Origin: Phyllobacterium sp. OV277
Lineage (GTDB): Bacteria; Pseudomonadota; Alphaproteobacteria; Rhizobiales; Rhizobiaceae
Assembly: GCF_900104355.1 (NCBI RefSeq)
Contig: NZ_FNIY01000003.1
Span: 372,001 to 436,000, forward strand
Length of the DNA stretch: 64,000 bases
Direction: 5' to 3'
The notes under the pieces were generated by a model. It made no database searches. It was not told the origin of the DNA and saw only the letters and a program-made list of their open reading frames with translations. Both the position numbers and the translations under genes were made by a program. Shown in pieces: positions 52,557 to 61,879 of this stretch; within the stretch, counting starts at the first letter, position 1, and each line of letters opens with the position of its first letter.

Positions 52557-53867
52557 TTATGCAGCCAGAGCGGCCTTGTCATCTTCGGCGCGGTCTGCGA
52601 TTTCCCGCATCGACAGATAGGGTATCGTGCCGGAAACCGAAGAAATGAGAAGCGTCATATAGATGAAAACCGCATCGGTGGCATCATGACCGAACATGAT
52701 GCCGAACATGCCTGTTATCACATAACTGGTAACGAGCAGCAGCGAAAGCGCCATCATCAGATCACGGCCCGGTCCGGGTTCTTTCAGCCTTGCCGCAACA
52801 ATAGGCGCAGACAGCAGAAGCAGCAGCGCCAGAATACCCAATACACCACCGTCAACAGCAGCATTCAGAAACCCATTATGGACATGGGTGAATGTCATAT
52901 ATTTCTCAATGGGCAATTCCAGAGCCTCATTGACAGACTGCATGCGATTTTGCGGACCCTGCCCGATGAGAGGTGAAGCAAAGAATGCCTTCTCGGCACC
53001 GCTCCACAGCTGAATCCGCGCGCCCAGCGAACTCATATTATCAGGCTTTTCGTCAAGTTGGACGATATCGATCTGCAAGGCACGATAACGGTCAAGGATT
53101 TTGGGTATCGCAGCCAGGGCCACCACGACAAGCAAAAGTACAATCAAAACTTTTACCGTTCTGTTGATCGTCGGCAATGTCTGACCGCGCAGATACCAAA
53201 ACAGAATGGCGCAATGAACGGGAATCACCAGCCATGCGGACCGGGTTCCGGAGAGAAACGCGCAAATTATACCGCAGGTGAAACCGGCAATTGCAATTAT
53301 GCGTTCGGTCCTGCTTTCTGAATGGACATTGAGCAGTGAAATACTGCCGAAAAGAACCGTGAAAAGTCCGAACACAGCGGCATTGCCTGCACCGCCTGCT
53401 GCCCGGCTCTCAATAAACAGCACCTGAATAATGCTGTAGATCAGAGCCCCAATCATCCCGATGCCTGCGCCTGTAACAAAGAACGGTACGAGGCGCCCCT
53501 GCAAACTCACTCTGAGACGAGGGATAAGTGCCCATACCGCCAGAAACGGGATCATTTTCAGGAGATATTCGCCGCCCTTTGCCAGATTGGGGCTGAGAAC
53601 AACGGTGAGAGCCGTGACCAGGACATAGGTGGTGAAAATCCACGCAATGACGCGATCCTGCCGTGTCATCTGATACGGATAGCGCTTCAGGCTCAGTGAA
53701 ATGATCGCCCAGAGGAACGCGCACACCAGCGTCACCGATGTTCCGCTGACCAGCAAACCCGGGAAAAGCGCAAACAGAAACGTGAATATACGATTGTTCC
53801 GGTCGATACCGATCAAACGCCCTTTGGTGGGAAGCAGCAGGGCGTTGGTCAACTGAGCTGGAAACAT
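52557..53867 (-). CDS. O-antigen polymerase/ligase family membrane protein (Wzy/WaaL)
   Basis: 436 residues with about eleven to twelve hydrophobic segments and one large periplasmic loop. The Wzy_C region carries LSGTRSAWLVIPV and, in the loop, FTHVHNGFLNAAVDGGVLGI, the HxHNxFL motif of WaaL/Wzy proteins. It would polymerise or ligate lipid-linked polysaccharide at the periplasmic face. Divergent from mutY. Which of the two roles it has cannot be told from sequence. Confidence 0.85.
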   Translation of the reverse strand: MFPAQLTNALLLPTKGRLIGIDRNNRIFTFLFALFPGLLVSGTSVTLVCAFLWAIISLSLKRYPYQMTRQDRVIAWIFTTYVLVTALTVVLSPNLAKGGEYLLKMIPFLAVWALIPRLRVSLQGRLVPFFVTGAGIGMIGALIYSIIQVLFIESRAAGGAGNAAVFGLFTVLFGSISLLNVHSESRTERIIAIAGFTCGIICAFLSGTRSAWLVIPVHCAILFWYLRGQTLPTINRTVKVLIVLLLVVVALAAIPKILDRYRALQIDIVQLDEKPDNMSSLGARIQLWSGAEKAFFASPLIGQGPQNRMQSVNEALELPIEKYMTFTHVHNGFLNAAVDGGVLGILALLLLLSAPIVAARLKEPGPGRDLMMALSLLLVTSYVITGMFGIMFGHDATDAVFIYMTLLISSVSGTIPYLSMREIADRAEDDKAALAA

Positions 53868-53954
53868 TTATGAATCCGAATATTCTTGAATTTGCGATCG
53901 CAACCGTTTCATAAGAAATGTCACACCACTTCCCTGTAAAGCAGTTTTGGATTG

Positions 53955-55034
53955 ATGCAACCTATAACCACTAAACTGCTACTATGGTATAATTCCCACC
54001 ATCGAATTTTACCCTGGCGCATAACGCCTGATGAACACAAGTCAGGAATTGTGGCAGATCCTTACCGAATCTGGCTGTCGGAAATCATGCTTCAACAGAC
54101 AACCGTTGAGGCAGTAAAGCCCTATTTCCTGACCTTTATAGGCAAATGGCCAAGCGTTATGCACCTCGCGGCGGCCACTCAGGATGATGTCATGCGGGCA
54201 TGGGCCGGGCTTGGTTATTATTCCCGCGCCCGCAACCTGAAGAAGTGCGCCGATATTATCGCGGCCGATTTCGACGGGCGTTTTCCTGATGATTTTATAA
54301 AGCTTAAATCATTGCCGGGAATTGGCGATTATACGGCGGCGGCCATTGCATCCATCGCCTTTGACAGGCCGATTGCGGTTGTTGATGGCAATGTCGAGCG
54401 CGTCATTACACGGCTTCATGCTTTGGCCACGCCGCTGCCCGCGGCAAAACCCGAGATCCGGCGCCTGATGCAATTGCTGACCCCAGACAAACGTCCGGGT
54501 GATTTTGCCCAGGCGATGATGGATCTTGGTGCGACGATTTGCACACCCAAGCGCCCGGCCTGCGTGATTTGTCCGCTCAATGACAATTGCGAGGCGCTTA
54601 AAACCACCGACCCAGAATTTTTCCCGGTAAAGGCACCCAAAAAGGACAAGCCAGTTCGTCTTGGCGCGGCATTCGTGGCGATTTCGACCGAGGGTGAAGT
54701 CTATCTGCGCGGACGGGCACAAACGGGATTGCTCGGCGGTATGGCTGAAGTACCGACAACAGAATGGACATCACGGATCGACGGCGAAACCGGCGTCGAA
54801 GCTGCGCCGTTCAACGCAAAGTGGCTGCCCAGCGGTTCAATTACCCATATTTTCACGCATTTTGAACTGCGGCTGACGATCTACCGGGCGGAGAATATTC
54901 AAAAACAGGCCAGCAATGACGGCTGGTGGATACGCATTGAAAATCTGAACGGCGAGGCATTGCCGACGGTCATGAAAAAGGCCATTGCTGCCGCGATACC
55001 GGATGCATTCGAGAAGAGAAGGAAAGAGGCATGA
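53955..55034 (+). CDS. mutY: A/G-specific adenine glycosylase
   Basis: 359 residues, removing adenine mispaired with 8-oxoguanine. IWLSEIMLQQTTVEAV holds the catalytic Glu, LPGIGDYTAAAIASIAF is the helix-hairpin-helix, VVDGNVERV has the catalytic Asp, and CTPKRPACVICPLNDNC gives the four Cys of the [4Fe-4S] cluster. A C-terminal Nudix-like domain (LRGRAQTGLLGGMAEVPTTE) recognises 8-oxoG. ATG at 53955 follows an in-frame TTG. Overlaps the HAD gene by four bases. Confidence 0.96.
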   Translation: MQPITTKLLLWYNSHHRILPWRITPDEHKSGIVADPYRIWLSEIMLQQTTVEAVKPYFLTFIGKWPSVMHLAAATQDDVMRAWAGLGYYSRARNLKKCADIIAADFDGRFPDDFIKLKSLPGIGDYTAAAIASIAFDRPIAVVDGNVERVITRLHALATPLPAAKPEIRRLMQLLTPDKRPGDFAQAMMDLGATICTPKRPACVICPLNDNCEALKTTDPEFFPVKAPKKDKPVRLGAAFVAISTEGEVYLRGRAQTGLLGGMAEVPTTEWTSRIDGETGVEAAPFNAKWLPSGSITHIFTHFELRLTIYRAENIQKQASNDGWWIRIENLNGEALPTVMKKAIAAAIPDAFEKRRKEA

Positions 55035-55642
55035 CACCCGTCAAACACATCGTTTTCGACATCGGACAGGTTCTTATTCACTACGATCCCGATGTTGCTT
55101 TTCGCAGTGTCATCCCTGATGAGACCGAGCGTAAATGGTTTTTTGAAAACATCTGCACCCATGAATGGAATCTTGAACAGGATCGTGGCCGCAAATGGGC
55201 CGATGCCGAAGCGCTGTTGATTGCCGATTTTCCTGATCGGGAACATCACATTCGTGCTTTCCGGCAGAACTGGCACCAGATGATCACCGGTTCAATTGAT
55301 GATAGCGTCGTGATTATGCGCAAGCTGATCGCCGACGGGCATGATGTGACCATGCTGACGAATTTTGCATCCGATACGCTGCGGGAAGCTTGGCAGCGCT
55401 TCCCCTTCCTGACCGAAAGCCGCGGTGTGACCATTTCCGGCGATATCGGCCTGATCAAGCCTGACAAGGCGATCTACGACCACCATGTTGCAACGTTTGG
55501 TGTTGACCCTGCTGCAACACTCTTCATTGACGACAGTGCAAAGAATGTCGCTGGCGCACAGGCAGCCGGCTGGCAGTCGGTGCAGTTCATCAATCCGCAG
55601 ACGCTGCGCGCAGACCTTCATCATCTCGGCATTCGTGTCTGA
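55031..55642 (+). CDS. HAD-superfamily hydrolase
   Basis: 203 residues of the YihX/epoxide-hydrolase-N-terminal-like HAD group. Motif 1 HIVFDIGQVLIHYD with nucleophile Asp10 (Gly instead of the second Asp, as in YihX-like proteins), motif 2 MLTNF, motif 3 LIKPDKAIYDH, motif 4 LFIDDSAKNV. Starts inside the mutY stop (ATGA), so it is co-translated with mutY. Small phosphorylated substrate unknown. Confidence 0.88.
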   Translation: MTPVKHIVFDIGQVLIHYDPDVAFRSVIPDETERKWFFENICTHEWNLEQDRGRKWADAEALLIADFPDREHHIRAFRQNWHQMITGSIDDSVVIMRKLIADGHDVTMLTNFASDTLREAWQRFPFLTESRGVTISGDIGLIKPDKAIYDHHVATFGVDPAATLFIDDSAKNVAGAQAAGWQSVQFINPQTLRADLHHLGIRV

Positions 55643-55652
55643 ACCAGAACGA

Positions 55653-55686
55653 CGAAACGCCCAAGGCAGCAACCTTGGGCGTTTCG
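55653..55686. terminator. Bidirectional terminator between HAD gene and ccrM
   Basis: Perfect 14-base stem CGAAACGCCCAAGG/CCTTGGGCGTTTCG with a six-base loop between convergent genes. Confidence 0.85.
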
Positions 55687-55729
55687 AGATCAGAGCGGCA
55701 CTGGAGGTCTCGTCCGATCGGATTAAGGG

Positions 55730-56902
<1,173 letters not shown>

Positions 56903-56921
56903 TTATGGTTACCGAGCAGGG

Positions 56922-56936
56922 TAAACATCGCGTTAA
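56922..56936 (-). promoter_or_regulatory. Possible CtrA binding site upstream of ccrM
   Basis: On the minus strand TTAA-N7-TTTA, one mismatch from the CtrA consensus TTAA-N7-TTAA, 59-73 bases upstream of the ccrM start. CtrA control of ccrM is established in Caulobacter and reported for relatives; here it is inferred from the motif only. Confidence 0.5.
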
Positions 56937-57082
56937 AGCCAATCGATATCTCCGGCGATATCTCTGACCGGTGCGCTTTTCTTTGACGCCCCGGCAATAA
57001 GAGTGTAGTCGATGCCGGTAATCCCCCAAGCTTGACCCAAAGCTGCTCAATGCAGCTATTTTTCACGAACAGGTATGACGGA

Positions 57083-57769
57083 ATGGAACCCCAGCTGATT
57101 ATTTTCGACTGCGATGGCGTGCTCGTTGATTCAGAGATACTCGCCGCTGAAGTCGAATCGAAACTGTTGACAGAGTCGGGTTATCCGATCGAACCGGAGG
57201 CCATTGCCGAACGCTTCGCCGGACTGACCTGGACCGACATTCTCATTCAGGTGGAAAAAGAATCCGGCGTGCCGATCTCCGCCTCGCTTATTGAAGAATC
57301 CGCGCGCCAGATGGATCACAAACTGCGCAACGAGCTCAATGTCATCGATGGTATCGAACAGGTCGTTGCCGCTCTGAAATATCCCAAATGCATAGCGTCG
57401 AACTCGACCAGCGCTGCATTGAAGATGATGCTGGAGCAGAGCACGCTCTATGACCTTTTCGCCCCGAACATTTTCTCGGCACGCGAAGTGGGAAGCCAGA
57501 AGCCAAAGCCTGCCCCTGACGTTTTCCTGTTTGCGGCAAAACATTTCAATGTCGAACCCGCCCGCTGCATCGTGATCGAGGATTCATCGCACGGCGTCCA
57601 TGCGGCAGCAACAGCTGGAATGCGTGTTATCGGCTTTACCGGCGGTGCCCACACTTATCCGGGTCATGCGGACAAGCTGACCGATGCCGGTGCTGAAACC
57701 GTCATCAGCCGCCACCGCGACCTGCCCGCCGTTCTCGAAGCAATGGCTGTCTGGTCCGAGGCTGTTTGA
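57083..57769 (+). CDS. HAD phosphatase, beta-phosphoglucomutase-like
   Basis: 228 residues. Motif 1 IIFDCDGVLVDSE (Asp9, Asp11), motif 2 CIASNSTSAAL, motif 3 SQKPKPAPDVFLFA, motif 4 CIVIEDSSHGVHAA; residues 20-90 form the helical cap. It resembles YieH/GmhB-like and phosphoglycolate-type phosphatases. Start MEPQLIIF at 57083. Divergent from ccrM; ends before a terminator. Confidence 0.9.
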   Translation: MEPQLIIFDCDGVLVDSEILAAEVESKLLTESGYPIEPEAIAERFAGLTWTDILIQVEKESGVPISASLIEESARQMDHKLRNELNVIDGIEQVVAALKYPKCIASNSTSAALKMMLEQSTLYDLFAPNIFSAREVGSQKPKPAPDVFLFAAKHFNVEPARCIVIEDSSHGVHAAATAGMRVIGFTGGAHTYPGHADKLTDAGAETVISRHRDLPAVLEAMAVWSEAV

Positions 57770-57817
57770 ACTGGTGTGCAACCGGCGCCGCTCAAAGCGA
57801 TGCCCCTAGCAAAGAAA

Positions 57818-57845
57818 AGGGCGGCCAATCGGCCGCCTTGTTGTT
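57818..57845. terminator. Bidirectional terminator
   Basis: Stem GGGCGGCC/GGCCGCCT with an AATC loop, followed by TGTTGTTATTT on the plus strand. Lies between the convergent HAD and lipoprotein genes and overlaps the stop of the latter. Confidence 0.8.
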
Positions 57846-58437
57846 ATTTCTTCTTTTTGGTCTTCGTCTTTGCCTGCGTATCATCCGGACCTTCATCAAA
57901 TCCGATGAAAATCTGAACATCCTTGGCTGATGGTGCCGGGAAGCTGACATTGGGATCGTTGAAAATGAACTGTGACGCAGCTGACGTGTCGGTTGCCGAA
58001 ATCGGCTGCTTGTACAGTTTGGAATAGAGCACGTTCGAGCCCTGCATCACCGCAACACGGATCGGCATGGTCAGCGTACCGGCACTGAACTTCGGACCTG
58101 GAACCACTTTGCCTGAGATCGCGACATTCATGGTCAGCGTACCTTCACCGCGCTTGCAGGACCGGCTCTGATCGCCAATCGAAGCCTGATAGATCAGGTT
58201 TTCTGGAGCTTTGGGTGCCTTGCCGTAATTATTGAAGATAGCTGTACCTTCACGGATCGTCACCCCAGGGCAATAGGCGGTCAGCTCGGTTGCCGTGATA
58301 CGGGCCTGGGCTTCCGCTACTGCCGGGTCCTTTGATGGATCTTTTTCACCGGTTGTGCTGCAGCCTGCAAGACCTACAGCGAAAATCATGCCGCAAAGTT
58401 GATAGAAGGGCAGAGATTTATGTGTTTCTGACTTCAT
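57844..58437 (-). CDS. Putative lipoprotein
   Basis: 197 residues. Lipobox LAGC with Cys26 after a hydrophobic stretch, so it is probably lipid-anchored in the periplasm. The body has a beta-rich domain (RGEGTLTMNVAISGKVVPGP, FNDPNVSFPAPSAKDVQIFI) and the C-terminus ends in a Lys-rich tail (KTKTKKKK). The start at 58437 has AAGGAAAG upstream; the frame continues 28 codons higher without a signal peptide. I do not recognise a named family; similar proteins are annotated as hypothetical in rhizobial genomes. Confidence 0.78.
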   Translation of the reverse strand: MKSETHKSLPFYQLCGMIFAVGLAGCSTTGEKDPSKDPAVAEAQARITATELTAYCPGVTIREGTAIFNNYGKAPKAPENLIYQASIGDQSRSCKRGEGTLTMNVAISGKVVPGPKFSAGTLTMPIRVAVMQGSNVLYSKLYKQPISATDTSAASQFIFNDPNVSFPAPSAKDVQIFIGFDEGPDDTQAKTKTKKKK

Positions 58438-58564
58438 GAACTGAACTTTCCTTGACGAACGAACCTGTTCTATACCAACGGTAAGGTAAGAATACGACGG
58501 TGCTTTCCAGCTTTCTGCCACAGGAGTTGGCTGGCTCGCAAGCGCGGTACAAAAGGCGAATGAT

Positions 58565-59962
58565 ATGAAATATGCAAGTACTCGTGGAGAAGCGCCTGTT
58601 TTGGGCTTTTCCGACGCCCTTCTGGCTGGTCTGGCGCGTGATGGTGGTCTTTATCTGCCTCAGGAGTTTCCACAGTTTTCCGCAGATGAGATTCGCGCGC
58701 TGCGCGGCAAAAGCTATGAAGACGTCGCCATCCGTGTTCTGACCCCATTTATTGCGGGTGATATTGATCAGGCTGATTTCGAACGCATGGTGCATGAAGC
58801 CTATGCCACTTTCCGCCACAGCGCTGTCTGCCCATTGGTCCAGACCGATCACAATGAATTCGTGCTTGAACTCTTCCATGGCCCGACCCTTGCCTTCAAG
58901 GATGTGGCGATGCAGCTTCTCGCCCGGTTGATGGATTATATTCTCACCAAACGCGACCAGCGCGCGACGATTGTCGGTGCCACATCTGGCGATACCGGCG
59001 GCGCTGCCATTGAAGCCTTCGCCAACCGCGACCGCACCGATATTTTTATTCTGTTTCCGCACAATCGCGTTTCGCCGGTACAGCAACGCCAGATGACGAC
59101 TTCCGCCGCGTCAAATGTGCATGCGCTGGCCATCGAAGGCAATTTTGACGATTGCCAGTCACTGGTCAAAGGCATGTTCAATGATCTGAATTTCCGTGAT
59201 GCGCTGTCACTGTCCGGTGTGAATTCGATCAACTGGGCGCGCATCATGCCGCAGATCGTCTATTACTTTACGGCAGCGGTTTCCCTCGGCAGCCCTGATC
59301 GTCCGGTGTCATTCACGGTTCCCACGGGCAATTTCGGCGATATTTTTGCTGGCTACGTTGCCAAGCGCATGGGTCTTCCCATCGACCGGCTGGTGATTGC
59401 CACCAACGATAATGACATTTTGACCCGGACACTGGAAACGGGAAGATACGAAACACGCGGTGTGATGCACACGACCTCTCCATCCATGGACATTCAGGTC
59501 TCCTCCAATTTTGAGCGTCTGCTGTTTGAAGCCCATGACCGGGATGCCGAGGCGCTGCGCCGCCTGATGAGTGGGCTGACGCAATCGGGAAGTTTCACCA
59601 TTGCGGACGCGCCTTTGAACAAAATCCGCGCCGAGTTCGACGCGGGACGCTCGACGAAGGCTGAAACGGCAGTGGCAATCAAGGATGTTCTCGATCAATC
59701 GGGCTATCTGCTTGATCCGCATTCGGCGATCGGTATCAAAGTCGCGCGTGAAAAGGTTCAATCTGGAACACCAAGTGTCGTTCTTGCGACCGCTCATCCG
59801 GCCAAATTTCCTGATGCTGTTGAGGCTGCAAGTGGCATCCATCCGGCGCTTCCGCTTTGGCTTGGCGACCTCATGCAGCGAAAAGAACACTATACGGTAC
59901 TTCCCAACGACCTTAAAAATGTGGAAGAGTATGTAAGCCGTCATTCAAGAGCGGCGAAGTAA
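58565..59962 (+). CDS. thrC: Threonine synthase
   Basis: PLP enzyme of 465 residues converting O-phosphohomoserine to threonine. N-terminal YASTRGEAPVLGFSDALLAG, the PLP Lys112 in FHGPTLAFKDVAMQ, GATSGDTGGAA (phosphate loop) and TVPTGNFGDIFAGYVAK all match. Followed by the M16 peptidase gene after ten bases, a gene order seen in other Hyphomicrobiales. Confidence 0.96.
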   Translation: MKYASTRGEAPVLGFSDALLAGLARDGGLYLPQEFPQFSADEIRALRGKSYEDVAIRVLTPFIAGDIDQADFERMVHEAYATFRHSAVCPLVQTDHNEFVLELFHGPTLAFKDVAMQLLARLMDYILTKRDQRATIVGATSGDTGGAAIEAFANRDRTDIFILFPHNRVSPVQQRQMTTSAASNVHALAIEGNFDDCQSLVKGMFNDLNFRDALSLSGVNSINWARIMPQIVYYFTAAVSLGSPDRPVSFTVPTGNFGDIFAGYVAKRMGLPIDRLVIATNDNDILTRTLETGRYETRGVMHTTSPSMDIQVSSNFERLLFEAHDRDAEALRRLMSGLTQSGSFTIADAPLNKIRAEFDAGRSTKAETAVAIKDVLDQSGYLLDPHSAIGIKVAREKVQSGTPSVVLATAHPAKFPDAVEAASGIHPALPLWLGDLMQRKEHYTVLPNDLKNVEEYVSRHSRAAK

Positions 59963-59972
59963 GGAGCATTGC

Positions 59973-61268
59973 ATGGGCGTTGAAATCAGTCGCCTCTCCA
60001 ACGGTCTGACGATTGCGACAGAGACGATGCCGCATGTGGAGAGTGTAGCCCTTGGCATCTGGGTCAAGGCAGGATCACGTAACGAGGCGAGCAATCAGCA
60101 CGGTATTGCCCATCTTCTCGAACATATGGCTTTCAAAGGCACGGAAAACCGCTCTGCCTGGAAAATAGCCGCCGATATTGAAGATGTGGGCGGCGAGATC
60201 AATGCCGCTACAAGTGTTGAAACAACATCCTTCTATGCCCGCGTTCTGCGCGATGACATGCCGCTGGCGATTGATATTCTTGCCGACATTCTCAACAGTT
60301 CCAAATTTGACGAGGAAGAACTGGAACGCGAGAAAAACGTCATCATGCAGGAAATCGGTGCGGCGCATGACACGCCCGATGACGTTGTCTTCGATCGGTT
60401 CACCGAAACCGCGTTCAAGAATCAGACCATTGGCCGGACCATTCTCGGCACACCGGAAACCGTCCAGTCCTTTTCCTCTGCCAATCTGCGAACCTATATG
60501 GATGACCAGTACAGCGCCGAGCGCATGGTCGTTGTCGCTGCAGGCGGCGTCAAACATGATGATTTCGTCCGCGAAGTCGAAAGCCGTCTTGGCTCCTTCC
60601 GGGCAAAGACAACAGCGCCTGAACCGGATGTCGCGCATTATGTTGGCGGCGATTTCCGCGAACAGCGCGAGTTGATGGACGCTCAGGTCGTTCTCGGCTT
60701 TGAAGGCCGCGCCTATCATGTGCGCGATTTCTACGCCTCACAACTTCTCGCCATGATCCTTGGCGGCGGCATGTCATCGCGGCTGTTTCAGGAAGTGCGC
60801 GAAAAGCGCGGGCTTTGCTATTCGGTCTATGCCTTCCATTGGGGCTTCTCGGATACCGGCGTATTCGGCATCCATGCCGCTACGGGCCGCAATCACCTGA
60901 AGAAGCTGGTGCCTGTTATCATCAATGAACTGCATGAAGCCGCCCGCAATATCGGACAGGACGAGCTCAACCGCGCGCGGGCGCAATATCGTGCCAGCCT
61001 CCTGATGTCACATGAGAGCGCCGCAAGCCGCGCTGGCCAGATTGCCCGCCAATTGCTGCTTTACGGTCATGCTGTTTCGACCGAGCAGCTGGTGGAGCGC
61101 TTGTCCAAGATCACGACGGAACGTCTGACCGATCTTGCCGGACGGCTTTTCATCGACTCATCGCCGACCTTGGCTGCGGTTGGTCCCATCGCACCTTTGA
61201 TGAAATATCAGGATATTCGTCAGGGGTTGGCACCGATAACGCCGAGCCAGCGAAAAATAGCGGTCTAA
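59973..61268 (+). CDS. M16-family zinc peptidase (processing-peptidase-like)
   Basis: 431 residues. Zinc motif HLLEH (residues 47-51) in HGIAHLLEHMAFKGT, with the third ligand Glu in EREKNVIMQEIGA. The Gly-rich GGGMSSRLFQEVREKRGLCY segment is in the second half. Length and both halves match the single-chain bacterial homologues of mitochondrial processing peptidase. AAGGAGC precedes the ATG. No signal peptide, so probably cytosolic. Substrate unknown. Confidence 0.93.
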   Translation: MGVEISRLSNGLTIATETMPHVESVALGIWVKAGSRNEASNQHGIAHLLEHMAFKGTENRSAWKIAADIEDVGGEINAATSVETTSFYARVLRDDMPLAIDILADILNSSKFDEEELEREKNVIMQEIGAAHDTPDDVVFDRFTETAFKNQTIGRTILGTPETVQSFSSANLRTYMDDQYSAERMVVVAAGGVKHDDFVREVESRLGSFRAKTTAPEPDVAHYVGGDFREQRELMDAQVVLGFEGRAYHVRDFYASQLLAMILGGGMSSRLFQEVREKRGLCYSVYAFHWGFSDTGVFGIHAATGRNHLKKLVPVIINELHEAARNIGQDELNRARAQYRASLLMSHESAASRAGQIARQLLLYGHAVSTEQLVERLSKITTERLTDLAGRLFIDSSPTLAAVGPIAPLMKYQDIRQGLAPITPSQRKIAV

Positions 61269-61281
61269 CGGCTCAAGCGCC

Positions 61282-61863
61282 ATGATCGCCCTGCCCTTCC
61301 TGAAAAGCGCTTCGCTCTCACTGCAGGGCGAAAGGCTTTATCTGCGAGCCCCGCAGGTTTCCGACTATCGGGCGTGGGCCCATCTGCGCGCCCAGAGCCG
61401 GGATTTTCTGACGCCTTGGGAGCCGCTCTGGGCCGATGATGATCTGGAGCGCAGTTCATTCCGGCACCGGATTCGCCATTATGACGAGGAAGCAGCGGCA
61501 GGAACGGCGCATCCGTTTTTTCTTTTCCACAATTCTGATTCACGTCTTCTGGGCGGCATCACGCTTGGAAATATCCGTCGCGGGGTCGGCCAGAACGGTA
61601 TGATTGGCTACTGGACAGGCGCGCCCTATGCCGGACAGGGCTATATGGGCGAGGCTCTAAGCCTGCTGATATCCCATGCTTTTACTAAAGTACGGTTGCA
61701 CCGGCTGGAAGCGGCCTGTATTCCAAGCAATGAAAGATCGATCCGCCTTCTCGAAAAAGCCGGATTTCAGAGGGAAGGACTGCTACGCTCCTACCTCAAA
61801 ATAAATGGTATGTGGCAAGACCATCTGCTCTTCTCGCTCTTAGAAGACGATGTGCGACGCTAA
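61282..61863 (+). CDS. RimJ/RimL-type GNAT N-acetyltransferase
   Basis: 193 residues. Motif A GYWTGAPYAGQGYMGEALSL and motif B IPSNERSIRLLEKAGFQREG are those of ribosomal-protein N-terminal acetyltransferases. It is 13 bases after the M16 gene and 16 bases before the GGDEF gene, so thrC, peptidase, acetyltransferase and GGDEF protein may form one transcript. Target protein unknown. Confidence 0.9.
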   Translation: MIALPFLKSASLSLQGERLYLRAPQVSDYRAWAHLRAQSRDFLTPWEPLWADDDLERSSFRHRIRHYDEEAAAGTAHPFFLFHNSDSRLLGGITLGNIRRGVGQNGMIGYWTGAPYAGQGYMGEALSLLISHAFTKVRLHRLEAACIPSNERSIRLLEKAGFQREGLLRSYLKINGMWQDHLLFSLLEDDVRR

Positions 61864-61879
61864 AATAAAGGTTACATTC

